This document shows positions 6,557-15,117 of a stretch of DNA of 36,095 bases, piece by piece. The notes under the pieces are model-generated. The model was not told the DNA's origin. It did not search any database and worked only from the letters and a program-made list of their open reading frames with translations. Position 1 is the first letter of the stretch. Each line of letters starts with the position of its first letter. The stretch is from Bacteroidales bacterium (lineage in GTDB: Bacteria > Bacteroidota > Bacteroidia > Bacteroidales > UBA10428): NCBI GenBank assembly GCA_016938235.1, contig JAFGVA010000068.1, positions 1-36,095 of the forward strand. Reading direction: 5' to 3'. The position numbers were made by a program, and so were the translations under genes.

Positions 6557-7426
6557 ATGATTCCATTTTCGGAGCTTTTAATTAATAAAGAAGGGAGAAT
6601 TTACCATTTAAACTTAAAACCGGGACAAGTTGCTGACGATATTATTCTGGTTGGCGACCCCGGCAGGGTAAAACTTGTTACCGGTTTTTTTGATGATATC
6701 GAGACAGAAGAATCGAATCGTGAATTTCATACTGTAACAGGTTGGTACAAAAACACCAGGCTAACGGTCATGTCTACCGGTATTGGACTTGGTAATATCG
6801 ACATTTGTATGAATGAACTGGATGCATTAGTTAATGTAGATTTTAAGAAAAGAGTGGCTAATCAGATTTTTAAAAGTTTAAATTTTTACCGGATAGGAAC
6901 AACAGGCTCGATTCAGCCCGACATTGCTGTAGGTTCCTGTATTGTTTCGAAATCGGCTATTGGTCTTGACGGGCTTTTAAATTTTCAGGAGGGCAGGAAA
7001 GAGGTTTGCATTCCTGAATTTGAGATGGAATTAAAGAAACAAATCCCCGAGCTTTCAGAAATAATTCAGCCTTATGTTGTTGCATCTTCAGAATTATTAA
7101 ATAATAAATTCTCATCTTACGGTGTAATTTTCGGCAATACTTTAACAGCACCGGGTTTTTATGGTTGCCAGGGACGTGAACTCAGGCTAAAAACTAAGTA
7201 CCCCGGATTAAACGATTCTTTTACAAAATTCAGGTTCGAAGAAGAAAGGATTACTAATTACGAAATGGAAAGCTCAGCACTTTTTGGATTTTCAAAGCTA
7301 CTGGGCCATGAAGCAACTACTATTTGCCTGGTACTTGCAAACCGTTTTCATAAAGAAGCTTTACAGGATTATCATGGAAAAATGAAAGACTTAATAAAGT
7401 TTGTTCTTGACAGCATTGTATCTTAG
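6557..7426 (+). CDS. Nucleoside phosphorylase (uridine phosphorylase type)
   Basis: A 289-residue member of the PNP/UDP phosphorylase superfamily, which cleaves a nucleoside with phosphate into base and ribose-1-phosphate. GDPGR (33-37) is the phosphate-binding motif, GTTGS (114-118) the central glycine loop, and EMES (236-239) the ribose-binding acidic motif. Neighbouring upp makes uridine a likely substrate, although the length and sequence differ from the roughly 253-residue E. coli Udp. Its ATG follows the 7-bp repeat array directly, with no Shine-Dalgarno. It converges on the MBOAT gene with only 12 bp between stop codons. Confidence 0.88.
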   Translation: MIPFSELLINKEGRIYHLNLKPGQVADDIILVGDPGRVKLVTGFFDDIETEESNREFHTVTGWYKNTRLTVMSTGIGLGNIDICMNELDALVNVDFKKRVANQIFKSLNFYRIGTTGSIQPDIAVGSCIVSKSAIGLDGLLNFQEGRKEVCIPEFEMELKKQIPELSEIIQPYVVASSELLNNKFSSYGVIFGNTLTAPGFYGCQGRELRLKTKYPGLNDSFTKFRFEEERITNYEMESSALFGFSKLLGHEATTICLVLANRFHKEALQDYHGKMKDLIKFVLDSIVS

Positions 7427-7438
7427 ACCAATTCTGCT

Positions 7439-9097
7439 TTAAAACTGGAAATAAATAAAAGGAGTCAGCTCGGAAGAAACCGATTGATAAATAACGAAAA
7501 CTATTCCGGATGCAATTCCAATTTTTTGGTAGAGTGGCCTGAGAATAAACCAGTCTCTGTATGCACATTTTACCTTATCGGGCAGCCAGTGCATTGTTAA
7601 ACCAAATGCAAGCATGGCTAAAGGTTTCCAATAGCTGACAATCATCTCATAAACATGTCCCCAGCCAAAATTTCGGGTAATTTGTCCCAGAAGTTCTGCC
7701 GTTCCCTGCATCGATTCTCCACGGAACCAGATTCTGGTAAATGTAATGAATGAGAAGGTCAGGAATATTCTCCAGGTGTTAACATACCATACATTCTTGT
7801 TTTGATACGGACTAATCTTTTTCCAGTATTTATAAATAAGAACACCCAATCCGTTCAGCCCCCCCCAAATTACAAACATCCAACTCGAACCATGCCATAG
7901 TCCGCCAAGAAGCATAGTCATCATTATATTGATGTTAGTACTCACCGTAAGTTTAATTGGAGGGAAAAATCTAGTGAGCAACCAGATTACCCCGGCTAAA
8001 AATACGATAATCGGAATCAGTATTAGTTTGCCTGAAAGTAAAATCACAAAACCTAAAATTACGATAAGGCTTATATATGTGAATGTAGAAGCACCACGGT
8101 TTCCGCCCATAGGTATATAAAGGTAGTCTTTTAACCAGGATGAAAGCGACATGTGCCATCTTCGCCAGAAATCGCTTACGCTTTTTGCTTTGTAGGGCGA
8201 ATTAAAGTTTTTAGGCAAGTAAAAACCCATGAGTAAAGCAACGCCGATGGCAATATCGGTATATCCCGAAAAATCGCAATACACCTGTAGTGAGTAACTG
8301 TATAGTGCCGACAGGTTTTCGAAGCCGCTGTATGATGCCGGGTTTGAAAATACCCTGTCGATAAGGTTTACCGCGAGGTAATCGCCGATGAACATCTTTT
8401 TTGTTAAGCCTTTCAGAATAAGATAAAATGCATATCCGAATTCTCTTGATGTTAAGGAGTATTTATTGTAAAGCTGGGGAATGAAATCAGCAGCCCTCAC
8501 GATAGGGCCGGCAACCAACTGAGGAAAGAATGAAACGTAAAAACCAAAGTCAAGTAAGCTTTTTACAGGCTTAACAAGCCCCCGGTAAACATCAATAGAG
8601 TAACTTATGGTCTGAAAAGTAAAAAACGAAATCCCCACCGGTGGCAAAATTTTACCCAGGTCAAAATGAGTGCCGAACATTTCATTCGACCATTTGGCAG
8701 CATGCGTAACAACTTCCAGGTTGGTTCCGAAAATTTTATTAAATGTATCCGTAAGGAAATAATCGTATTTAAAGAAAAGTAATACGCCCAAATTAACAGT
8801 TAAGCTTAATGCCAGCCATAATTTTTTCCGTATCTGACTTGAAGAGCTGTAAATTGCATGACCAATTCCGTAATCGGTAACAGTACTAAAAATTAATATA
8901 AAGAAAAAAAGTCCACCAGTTTTGTAATAAAAGAAAAGGCTTACCAGGAAAAGATAAGCATTGCGTAATGCTTTATGCTTATGTATTATTGAAAATCCGG
9001 CAAGAACAACTGCAAAAAATCCCCAGAAAAAAAAACGGGTAAAAATCAGTGGACTATCCTGATTATAGATAAATATATGTTGAAAAAAGTCTTTCAT
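7439..9097 (-). CDS. MBOAT family membrane O-acyltransferase
   Basis: A 552-residue polytopic membrane protein of the AlgI/DltB/PatA type, which carries acyl groups across the membrane for O-acetylation of polysaccharide, peptidoglycan or teichoic acid. WRRWH (311-315) and LLGGLWHGSSW (396-406, catalytic His 402) are the family signatures, and GGNRG (331-335) follows the first. Between GGNRG and the second motif there are about 60 residues, including two hydrophobic stretches (345-377), more than in typical AlgI. The codons of W411-G412-G413 form a run of eight G, described separately. It is last in the parA-to-MBOAT unit and 17 bp after an SGNH gene. Confidence 0.93.
   Translation of the reverse strand: MKDFFQHIFIYNQDSPLIFTRFFFWGFFAVVLAGFSIIHKHKALRNAYLFLVSLFFYYKTGGLFFFILIFSTVTDYGIGHAIYSSSSQIRKKLWLALSLTVNLGVLLFFKYDYFLTDTFNKIFGTNLEVVTHAAKWSNEMFGTHFDLGKILPPVGISFFTFQTISYSIDVYRGLVKPVKSLLDFGFYVSFFPQLVAGPIVRAADFIPQLYNKYSLTSREFGYAFYLILKGLTKKMFIGDYLAVNLIDRVFSNPASYSGFENLSALYSYSLQVYCDFSGYTDIAIGVALLMGFYLPKNFNSPYKAKSVSDFWRRWHMSLSSWLKDYLYIPMGGNRGASTFTYISLIVILGFVILLSGKLILIPIIVFLAGVIWLLTRFFPPIKLTVSTNINIMMTMLLGGLWHGSSWMFVIWGGLNGLGVLIYKYWKKISPYQNKNVWYVNTWRIFLTFSFITFTRIWFRGESMQGTAELLGQITRNFGWGHVYEMIVSYWKPLAMLAFGLTMHWLPDKVKCAYRDWFILRPLYQKIGIASGIVFVIYQSVSSELTPFIYFQF
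7859..7866 (-). repeat. G8 homopolymer inside the MBOAT coding region
   Basis: Eight consecutive C on the plus strand are eight G in the coding strand, spanning the Trp 411 codon and two GGG glycine codons. Such tracts are uncommon in this AT-rich DNA. A gain or loss of one base would shift the frame after residue 411 and remove the last quarter of the protein. Confidence 0.9.
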
Positions 9098-9114
9098 TCA
9101 GTTACTCTGCAATA

Positions 9115-10383
9115 TTATTTTTCTGCAGTGATTTCTTTTTTATTAAAGTATTCTGCTGTTCTGGCTGTCAGGTTTTGTTCCCATCCCCGCAAGAATGCAG
9201 TTGTAAATAAGTTGGCTTTCAGGTTATAACCGGCCCGGTTGAAATGTATTCTGTCATACTTCATTAAACCGTAATTATACCACGTTTGCGATGAATTTAA
9301 TCCTCCCATGATGGTGTAAAAATCCCAAACCCCATAATTGTATTCCCGGGCAATGTTAAATATTTCCTTCTGCATAACCGGCGTATTTTTATTAACATAT
9401 CGCTTGTAATAGTAACAATCGTTGGGCACAGTAATTAATATTACAGCATCCGGAGCTGCCAGTTTTGATTTCTCAATAAGCTGAATATATTCGTTACGGA
9501 ATTTTATCCTGTCGAAGTATTTGGTATTAGCGTCATTCGTGCCTAAAGAAAAAACTATCAGGTCAGGCTTTATTGCCGAGAGATGCTGGCTATAGAATTC
9601 AGATTCAAGATAAGATACGAGCTTTGCACCGTTTACGCCAACTGAATTATAGACAATACCCGGCTCATCAGTATCGAGCGATATACCATAAACCGCTAGT
9701 AAGGATTCAATTGTATCGTTCTGAAAGAACTGGATTTTAATTTTTTCAAGCTCGGGCAGGATAAAAATGCTGCAGCCATTAATAGAGTCATAACTGCCAT
9801 AATATACCGTATCGGCTACCCGGGTTAAAAATTTATAAGCGGTTGGGTTATGAAATATACTGACTTTAGAAAAGCGATATCCAATTTCAGTATCATTGTT
9901 TGGATTGATTGTAATCGAAGCGGTTTTGCTGCTTGTGGTAATTGCATATCCCATTAGACCCAACTCACAACTTCGGTTTCGCTGAGTGTTTTTGCAGGAT
10001 TCCCAGCTGCCCGAGTATCTGACACTATAATTCGACGGATTATTTGTTTTGGCCATCCTGTAAGGGAACAACATCCCTCTGCCTCCATTCATATCGTATT
10101 GCAATGTTTGCAATTCCTTCCTGATAACATGCGTATACATATCGGCTTGAATATGAGAACCACCAATATGAACGATGTTTATTTTTCCTTCTCCAAAGAG
10201 CATCAGGCTGTCAATCCTGGTGTATATATCGTTTAAAATAGTGCTATCACCAGGGAATGAAATCACACTTTTATCGTATTGAACAAAGGGGTATATTGTT
10301 GAACCAAGAAAATAATCTCCTTTTTGGCCCAAAATATTGGTGGTAAATAAAACAAGTAATACTATGACGAACTTAGGTTTCAA
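9115..10383 (-). CDS. Exported SGNH/GDSL-family hydrolase or acetyltransferase, first type
   Basis: A 422-residue SGNH protein with an N-terminal signal peptide (about 1-19); the predicted mature protein begins at Gln 20. Block I is IGGSHIQAD with nucleophile Ser 76, block II GVNG (249-252), block III GTND (281-284), and the terminal pair is Asp 377 and His 380 in DRIHFNRAGY. All four catalytic elements are present. In O-acetylation systems such proteins are either the periplasmic acetyl-transferring partner of the MBOAT protein or an esterase that removes the acetyl group. The adjacent MBOAT gene supports this setting; the direction of the reaction cannot be decided from sequence. Confidence 0.88.
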   Translation of the reverse strand: MKPKFVIVLLVLFTTNILGQKGDYFLGSTIYPFVQYDKSVISFPGDSTILNDIYTRIDSLMLFGEGKINIVHIGGSHIQADMYTHVIRKELQTLQYDMNGGRGMLFPYRMAKTNNPSNYSVRYSGSWESCKNTQRNRSCELGLMGYAITTSSKTASITINPNNDTEIGYRFSKVSIFHNPTAYKFLTRVADTVYYGSYDSINGCSIFILPELEKIKIQFFQNDTIESLLAVYGISLDTDEPGIVYNSVGVNGAKLVSYLESEFYSQHLSAIKPDLIVFSLGTNDANTKYFDRIKFRNEYIQLIEKSKLAAPDAVILITVPNDCYYYKRYVNKNTPVMQKEIFNIAREYNYGVWDFYTIMGGLNSSQTWYNYGLMKYDRIHFNRAGYNLKANLFTTAFLRGWEQNLTARTAEYFNKKEITAEK

Positions 10384-10394
10384 TTGATAATAGT

Positions 10395-11885
10395 TTATTT
10401 TGATAATCGCTTATACCTGTCATACTCGCTCATAAAAGCATTGTAAAACATGTTTGCTACAATCTTGGCTCCTCTTGGGTTAAAATGAACAAAATCTTTT
10501 CCGGCTAATGAAGGTTGTGCAAAAACCCAACTTGGCATTGAATTTCTTCCGCCCATGGCTTCAAACATGTCCCAATAAGCAGCACCAGCCCTGAAGCTTG
10601 CTTTTTTCATAGCATTGCGTACCAACTCTATATTAGGGTATGAAACATACCTGTCGTTTTTCTTCATCGACATATCTGCAACCCCAATTACAATAATTTC
10701 AACTTCGGGAGCATTGGTTTTTATGTAGTTAAGTTGGCTGAAGAACCAGCGTTCATAAAATCCGTAGTTTTTCCTGATATTTGGAACAATATTGCCGCCA
10801 AATTGCAGAATCATTAGCTTTACATCAAGGTCGTTAATCAATTGTCGGAATAATACAGAATCCATTTTTGTGAATACCAAACCGGCACAACCTCTCATGG
10901 CAATATTATCTACCGCAACACCTGAATTTCCGTCAAGGGCAATTCCATATATCTCGGGGCTAACCGGGGCTTCAAACTCAAGTTTTATATTTCCTACCGG
11001 TTGGCTGAATGTCCATTTAATCTGCTTAAGACCTTTCGATTTTGCATAGATTCCGCTATCAACAATGGTATCGTTTACGTATAAACTGGCTTCAAAATCA
11101 GCAGAATTATTGCTGTAAAAAACCCGGCACTGATCAAAGTATTTCGTGTTTTGGTAAGAATAGGGCGAAGGTTTTATGTCTATCCATGCTGTTTTGTCTG
11201 AAGAATTGTCAGTATCCGTTAAGGGCTGAGGAGTAAAAGAACAAAAGCTGGCCAGAATCCCGTACCGGTTATGCTGAATAAGTGTATCCCTGTTGCCGTA
11301 AAGTGTATACCTGTTCCAGTTAGAAGAGGCATCCTGAAACAAGGAATAACGAAAATCATAAAGTTGCCGGGCCGGTATAAGGCCAACACCTTTTCCTCCA
11401 AATTGGTTTTGCAGTTTATTTCTGTAAAATGAAGTCATTCGGTCGCCTTCAATCTGACTATCGCCATAGTGCATAATACGAACGACCTTACCCTTACTTT
11501 TTGCCGAATCCATTGCTTTAAATACCGAAAACAGCATATCTCTTTTCCCATCAGGATACTCAATAGCTCTAAGAACTTTTCTTAATTTGTTTTCATCGGC
11601 TCTTATCGTATCAAATACCGGTATTTCTTCAGCTAGCGCTATCGTGTCAATACTTAGGCTGTCTGCAGATAATGATTTGTTTTCAGCGAGAATAGAAGAA
11701 ATATCTGCATATTTTTCCGGAGTACTGAAAATATTTTCTGGTTTTGGGAAAGCAAGCGAAATGCCCAGAACGGAGAATTCATCTTTATCTTCAGGCAGAA
11801 AAATATCAAACAAAAAAGAAATAAGTAATAATACTGTATAAACAGACAACAGAAATAACAAGGTGATATGTGGACGGATTTTCAT
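10395..11885 (-). CDS. Membrane-anchored SGNH-family protein, second type
   Basis: A 496-residue protein with a hydrophobic N-terminal segment (8-30), probably a signal anchor, then a low-complexity linker and an SGNH domain. Block I is MHYGDSQIEGD with Ser 143, block III is GGN (363-365) without the usual following Asp, and Asp 464 with His 467 form the end of the triad in DFVHFNPRGAK. It shares the layout of the next gene (9115-10383) but is clearly divergent, so it is a paralogue with perhaps a different role (transfer against hydrolysis). It lies 19 bp after the transglycosylase gene and 11 bp before the second SGNH gene. Confidence 0.86.
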   Translation of the reverse strand: MKIRPHITLLFLLSVYTVLLLISFLFDIFLPEDKDEFSVLGISLAFPKPENIFSTPEKYADISSILAENKSLSADSLSIDTIALAEEIPVFDTIRADENKLRKVLRAIEYPDGKRDMLFSVFKAMDSAKSKGKVVRIMHYGDSQIEGDRMTSFYRNKLQNQFGGKGVGLIPARQLYDFRYSLFQDASSNWNRYTLYGNRDTLIQHNRYGILASFCSFTPQPLTDTDNSSDKTAWIDIKPSPYSYQNTKYFDQCRVFYSNNSADFEASLYVNDTIVDSGIYAKSKGLKQIKWTFSQPVGNIKLEFEAPVSPEIYGIALDGNSGVAVDNIAMRGCAGLVFTKMDSVLFRQLINDLDVKLMILQFGGNIVPNIRKNYGFYERWFFSQLNYIKTNAPEVEIIVIGVADMSMKKNDRYVSYPNIELVRNAMKKASFRAGAAYWDMFEAMGGRNSMPSWVFAQPSLAGKDFVHFNPRGAKIVANMFYNAFMSEYDRYKRLSK

Positions 11886-11904
11886 GTCTGTTCAGGCAGG
11901 ATGA

Positions 11905-13524
11905 TCATGATTTTGATTTTATCTTAAGCTTTTGTCCTGGTGCAATTTTCCCGGCATTAGTTATTCCATTCCATTTCATGATATCTGTATCGGTCACCCC
12001 CGGATATTTTTGGGCAATTTCCCAGAGTGTATCTCCTGAGCGAACCGTATAAAGGATATATTCTCCCTCCTTCAGTTCTTCTATAACCGGAGCCGGTTGC
12101 GTTGTGGGCTTAACGGTATAGCCATTCCTTGTTTGCTTTTCAGCATAGCTGATGCTGTTAATATCTTCGTATTTCGAAGCAACATTTTTATGCTTATAAA
12201 TCACCAGTTTTTGTCCCGAGCGAATGATATTTCGATTGATATTGTTCCAATAGGTCAGATCTGACGATCTGACATCGTACCAATCTGCAATAAGTCCTAC
12301 AGCATCTCCCGACTTAACGGTATAATGCAGTTTAATATAATCTGCGCTTGGTGCTGATGGCTCATGTGAATTAATGATTGGTGTGGATACTACATTTTTA
12401 TTAAAAAACACAGAATCTTTATAGGCATAGATTGAGTCTGCCAGGTCAATAAAGCTAAGTGTTTGTTCAACCGGAAGTCTTAATGCATAGGGCTTTGTTT
12501 GTCCGGGAACAATATCGTATCGGTATTGTGGGTTTAAATCACGAATTTGCTTCAAAGGAATACCTAAAACTTCGGAAACCTGTTGCAGGTGCAATTTATG
12601 GTTTACGAATATGGTGTCGGTAGTTACAGGTATTTCTATTTCAACAGGATGCAGATCGTGTTCGGCATAAAAATTCATGGTGTAAATAGCGGCAATAAAA
12701 GCCGGAACATGCCCCCTGGTTTCGCGTGGCAGGTAGTAATAAATTTCCCAGAAATTTTTCTTTCCTCCCGACCGCCGGATAGCTTTATTTACATTTCCCG
12801 GGCCACAGTTGTATGCAGCTAGTGCAAGTAACCAGTCGCCGTACATGTCATGTAAATCGCTGATAAACTTAACGGCTGCATGAGTCGATTTGATTGGATC
12901 CATGCGCTCATCAACCAGCGAATTAATTTCAAGTCCGTAAATTCTGCCAGTTCCATACATGAACTGCCACAAGCCAACTGCCCTGGCTCTAGAGTATGCT
13001 TTTGGGTTAAGTGCCGACTCAATAATCGACATGTATTTCATTTCGTTTGGAACACCATAGTAATCAAAAATATCGTCAAAAATCGGAAAATAATGTTCAG
13101 AAAGGCCAAGCATAACCTCAACCTGACGGCGTTTTTTTACGGTATAGACATCGATATATCTTCTCACAACGTTATTGTAGCTCAATTCAACTATCATCGG
13201 CAGGCTTTCAAGTCGCTGTTTATACGCCGAATCAGGGAAAGTTGGAATTACATAACTTTCTTCTGATTTCTGGTTTGCAGAATCGTTTTTCAGGCTTGAC
13301 GCAACATAGTATATCTGAAGCATACTATCTGCATTGGCATCGAATGAAACATCAAACTCGGTTGTGTCTGGTAATTCAAAAACAAGATCCAGGCTGTCGC
13401 TTTCACTTTCTGTAATTGTAACGGTATCTTCGTCCGGTAGGGCAGGAATTGTATCCTGGGCATTTATAACTGAAGTGAAAGATAGCAGTAGAAAAATGAA
13501 TAGTATTGTGGTTTTTGATTTCAT
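11905..13524 (-). CDS. mltD: Membrane-bound lytic transglycosylase (MltD type) with LysM domains
   Basis: A 539-residue exported enzyme that cleaves the MurNAc-GlcNAc bond of peptidoglycan to 1,6-anhydro ends. Signal peptide 1-22, with mature start Gln 23. An acidic linker (about 25-90) precedes the SLT domain (about 145-270), whose catalytic Glu 169 is in SIIESALNPKA and which ends with the AAYNCGPGNV motif. Two LysM domains bind peptidoglycan (about 400-443 and 491-536), and 305-350 may be a worn third copy. It lies between DUF5683 and the SGNH genes. O-acetylation of MurNAc blocks lytic transglycosylases, which makes the neighbouring acyltransferase genes relevant. Confidence 0.93.
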   Translation of the reverse strand: MKSKTTILFIFLLLSFTSVINAQDTIPALPDEDTVTITESESDSLDLVFELPDTTEFDVSFDANADSMLQIYYVASSLKNDSANQKSEESYVIPTFPDSAYKQRLESLPMIVELSYNNVVRRYIDVYTVKKRRQVEVMLGLSEHYFPIFDDIFDYYGVPNEMKYMSIIESALNPKAYSRARAVGLWQFMYGTGRIYGLEINSLVDERMDPIKSTHAAVKFISDLHDMYGDWLLALAAYNCGPGNVNKAIRRSGGKKNFWEIYYYLPRETRGHVPAFIAAIYTMNFYAEHDLHPVEIEIPVTTDTIFVNHKLHLQQVSEVLGIPLKQIRDLNPQYRYDIVPGQTKPYALRLPVEQTLSFIDLADSIYAYKDSVFFNKNVVSTPIINSHEPSAPSADYIKLHYTVKSGDAVGLIADWYDVRSSDLTYWNNINRNIIRSGQKLVIYKHKNVASKYEDINSISYAEKQTRNGYTVKPTTQPAPVIEELKEGEYILYTVRSGDTLWEIAQKYPGVTDTDIMKWNGITNAGKIAPGQKLKIKSKS

Positions 13525-13534
13525 TGTTATTTTT

Positions 13535-14191
13535 TTAAAACCTGAAATTTAATTGAACACCGCATGAAGCTGTGGCAGGATAATCCGGCATCTGGATTGA
13601 CATAATTGAAGGTTCAATTTTCATAGTTAAATCATCACTGACATCAAATTCGTACATATAAGTATCTACTAAAGCATCAACAATATTAGCAACATACAAG
13701 AGTCCCATGTAGATAATCTGGTAGTTAGCAGCACGTTGAGCTTTGTTTTTGTTTTCTTCTAATGATGCTTTATCCCAGTCAGCTAATTCAGGATCAGAAA
13801 TTTCATCACCTGCTTTGAGCTCGTAATAGGCTTTCTTGAAACGTTTGTACTGGAAATGGTATTCGTCGTACCAATAGTACATTATAAACCCAGCGCCATA
13901 AATAACGGGTACTTTGTAATATTTTCCATTATATATTTGACCTAAACCCGGCACCAGCGCCGAGGCTAATGTAGCTACCCTGGGTGACTGTCCCTGTCTC
14001 AGGAAATTCCACCATACGGAGTCGTTTCGCTGCTCATAATATTTTTCAAGCTCAGAACTTTTCCATTCATCATCTTCGGCTGTAGCAGTGGATATAGTAT
14101 CGTTCTGGCCATTCACATATAGCCCCAAAACAAACAAAGCACCCACCAGGATGCTTGTTTTTATTTTGAATAGTTTTTTTAAATAAAACAT
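13535..14191 (-). CDS. DUF5683 family exported/membrane protein
   Basis: A protein of unknown function widespread in Bacteroidota. With the ATG at 14191 it has 218 residues; a GTG at 14200 would add three. Residues 1-28 form a signal peptide with mature start Gln 29. The core SALVPGLGQIYNGKYYKVP followed by two hydrophobic segments (VIYGAGFIMYYWY and IIYMGLLYVANIVDALV) is the recognisable DUF5683 signature. From memory it usually stands beside parA-parB and a transglycosylase, as here, so a cell-envelope role linked to division or segregation is likely. It is 13 bp after parB and 10 bp before mltD. Confidence 0.85.
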   Translation of the reverse strand: MFYLKKLFKIKTSILVGALFVLGLYVNGQNDTISTATAEDDEWKSSELEKYYEQRNDSVWWNFLRQGQSPRVATLASALVPGLGQIYNGKYYKVPVIYGAGFIMYYWYDEYHFQYKRFKKAYYELKAGDEISDPELADWDKASLEENKNKAQRAANYQIIYMGLLYVANIVDALVDTYMYEFDVSDDLTMKIEPSIMSIQMPDYPATASCGVQLNFRF

Positions 14192-14204
14192 TTCAGTCAC
14201 TGGA

Positions 14205-15101
14205 CTACTTAATATTTAATTTGTCGAAGATAGCAATTAATCTTTCCAAATCTTCATCAGATTTAAATGGAATAACGATTTTACCATCGCCATTATTGCT
14301 TCTTTTGAAATCAATATTTGCCTGAAAAAGCTTAGAAAGGTCAGTTTTAAGTGAGTCATAATCTTTTAAACTTTTTGGCTCTTTGGGTTTTTCTTCCTCT
14401 TTAGGCATATTGCGGGTTCGAACAAGTTCTTCAACTTTACGAACCGATAAATCCTGATCAACAACCTTATAAAAGATTTTAAGCTGTTCCTGGGGTTTTT
14501 CAATATTTACCAAAGCTCTTGCATGCCCCATAGATATTTTTTTCTCTTTGATACCTAACTGAATCTCGGCAGGTAATTTTAGAAGGCGCATGTAATTGGT
14601 TACTGTGGCGCGTTTTTTACCAACGCGCTTACTAAGCAATTCCTGGGTTAGATCGCATTCGTCAATTAACCGTTGATAGCTAATAGCAACCTCTATGGCA
14701 TCTAAATCTTCACGCTGAATGTTCTCAATCAGAGCCATTTCAAGCATATTCTGGTCGTTAGCTTTGCGTATATATGCCGGAAGCTTTGTCAGGCCGGCAA
14801 TTTTTGATGCCCTTAAGCGGCGTTCGCCCGAAATTAACAGGTATCTTCCGCCTTCAACCTCTTTTAAAGTTATGGGTTGTATAATACCTATTTCTTTAAT
14901 TGAAGAGGCTAGTTCGTTTAGGGTTTCTTCGTCAAATATGGTACGGGGTTGGTAGGGATTTGCATCAATTAATTCAACATCAATTTCAGATACTCCGCCA
15001 TTTATTTTTGGAGCCACAGGCATTCCCACTTTACGTGGTTCCGTTTCCTGGCTTTCAATAAGAGCGCCTAATCCTCTGCCTAATGAGTTTTTTTTTGTCA
15101 T
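14205..15101 (-). CDS. parB: Chromosome partitioning protein ParB
   Basis: A 298-residue CTP-dependent DNA clamp that loads at parS and works with ParA. GERRLRAS (92-99) is the CTP-binding motif, ENIQRE (126-131) the second conserved box, and LSKRVGKKRATVTNYMRLL (156-174) the helix-turn-helix that recognises parS. The C-terminal dimerisation domain is present. The ATG is followed by a run of nine A at codons 2-5 (M-T-K-K-N). It is 16 bp after parA in the same unit. No parS site was found in the window. Confidence 0.95.
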   Translation of the reverse strand: MTKKNSLGRGLGALIESQETEPRKVGMPVAPKINGGVSEIDVELIDANPYQPRTIFDEETLNELASSIKEIGIIQPITLKEVEGGRYLLISGERRLRASKIAGLTKLPAYIRKANDQNMLEMALIENIQREDLDAIEVAISYQRLIDECDLTQELLSKRVGKKRATVTNYMRLLKLPAEIQLGIKEKKISMGHARALVNIEKPQEQLKIFYKVVDQDLSVRKVEELVRTRNMPKEEEKPKEPKSLKDYDSLKTDLSKLFQANIDFKRSNNGDGKIVIPFKSDEDLERLIAIFDKLNIK

Positions 15102-15117
15102 CTAAATTTCTTGGGGT

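Noticed and set aside
15088-15096. Slippery A9 run at codons 2-5 of parB as a programmed switch
   Set aside because: Lys-Lys-Asn codons in AT-rich DNA often give such runs, and similar ones occur in the HIT gene (2610-2618) and near the moaE start; nothing else supports a switch.
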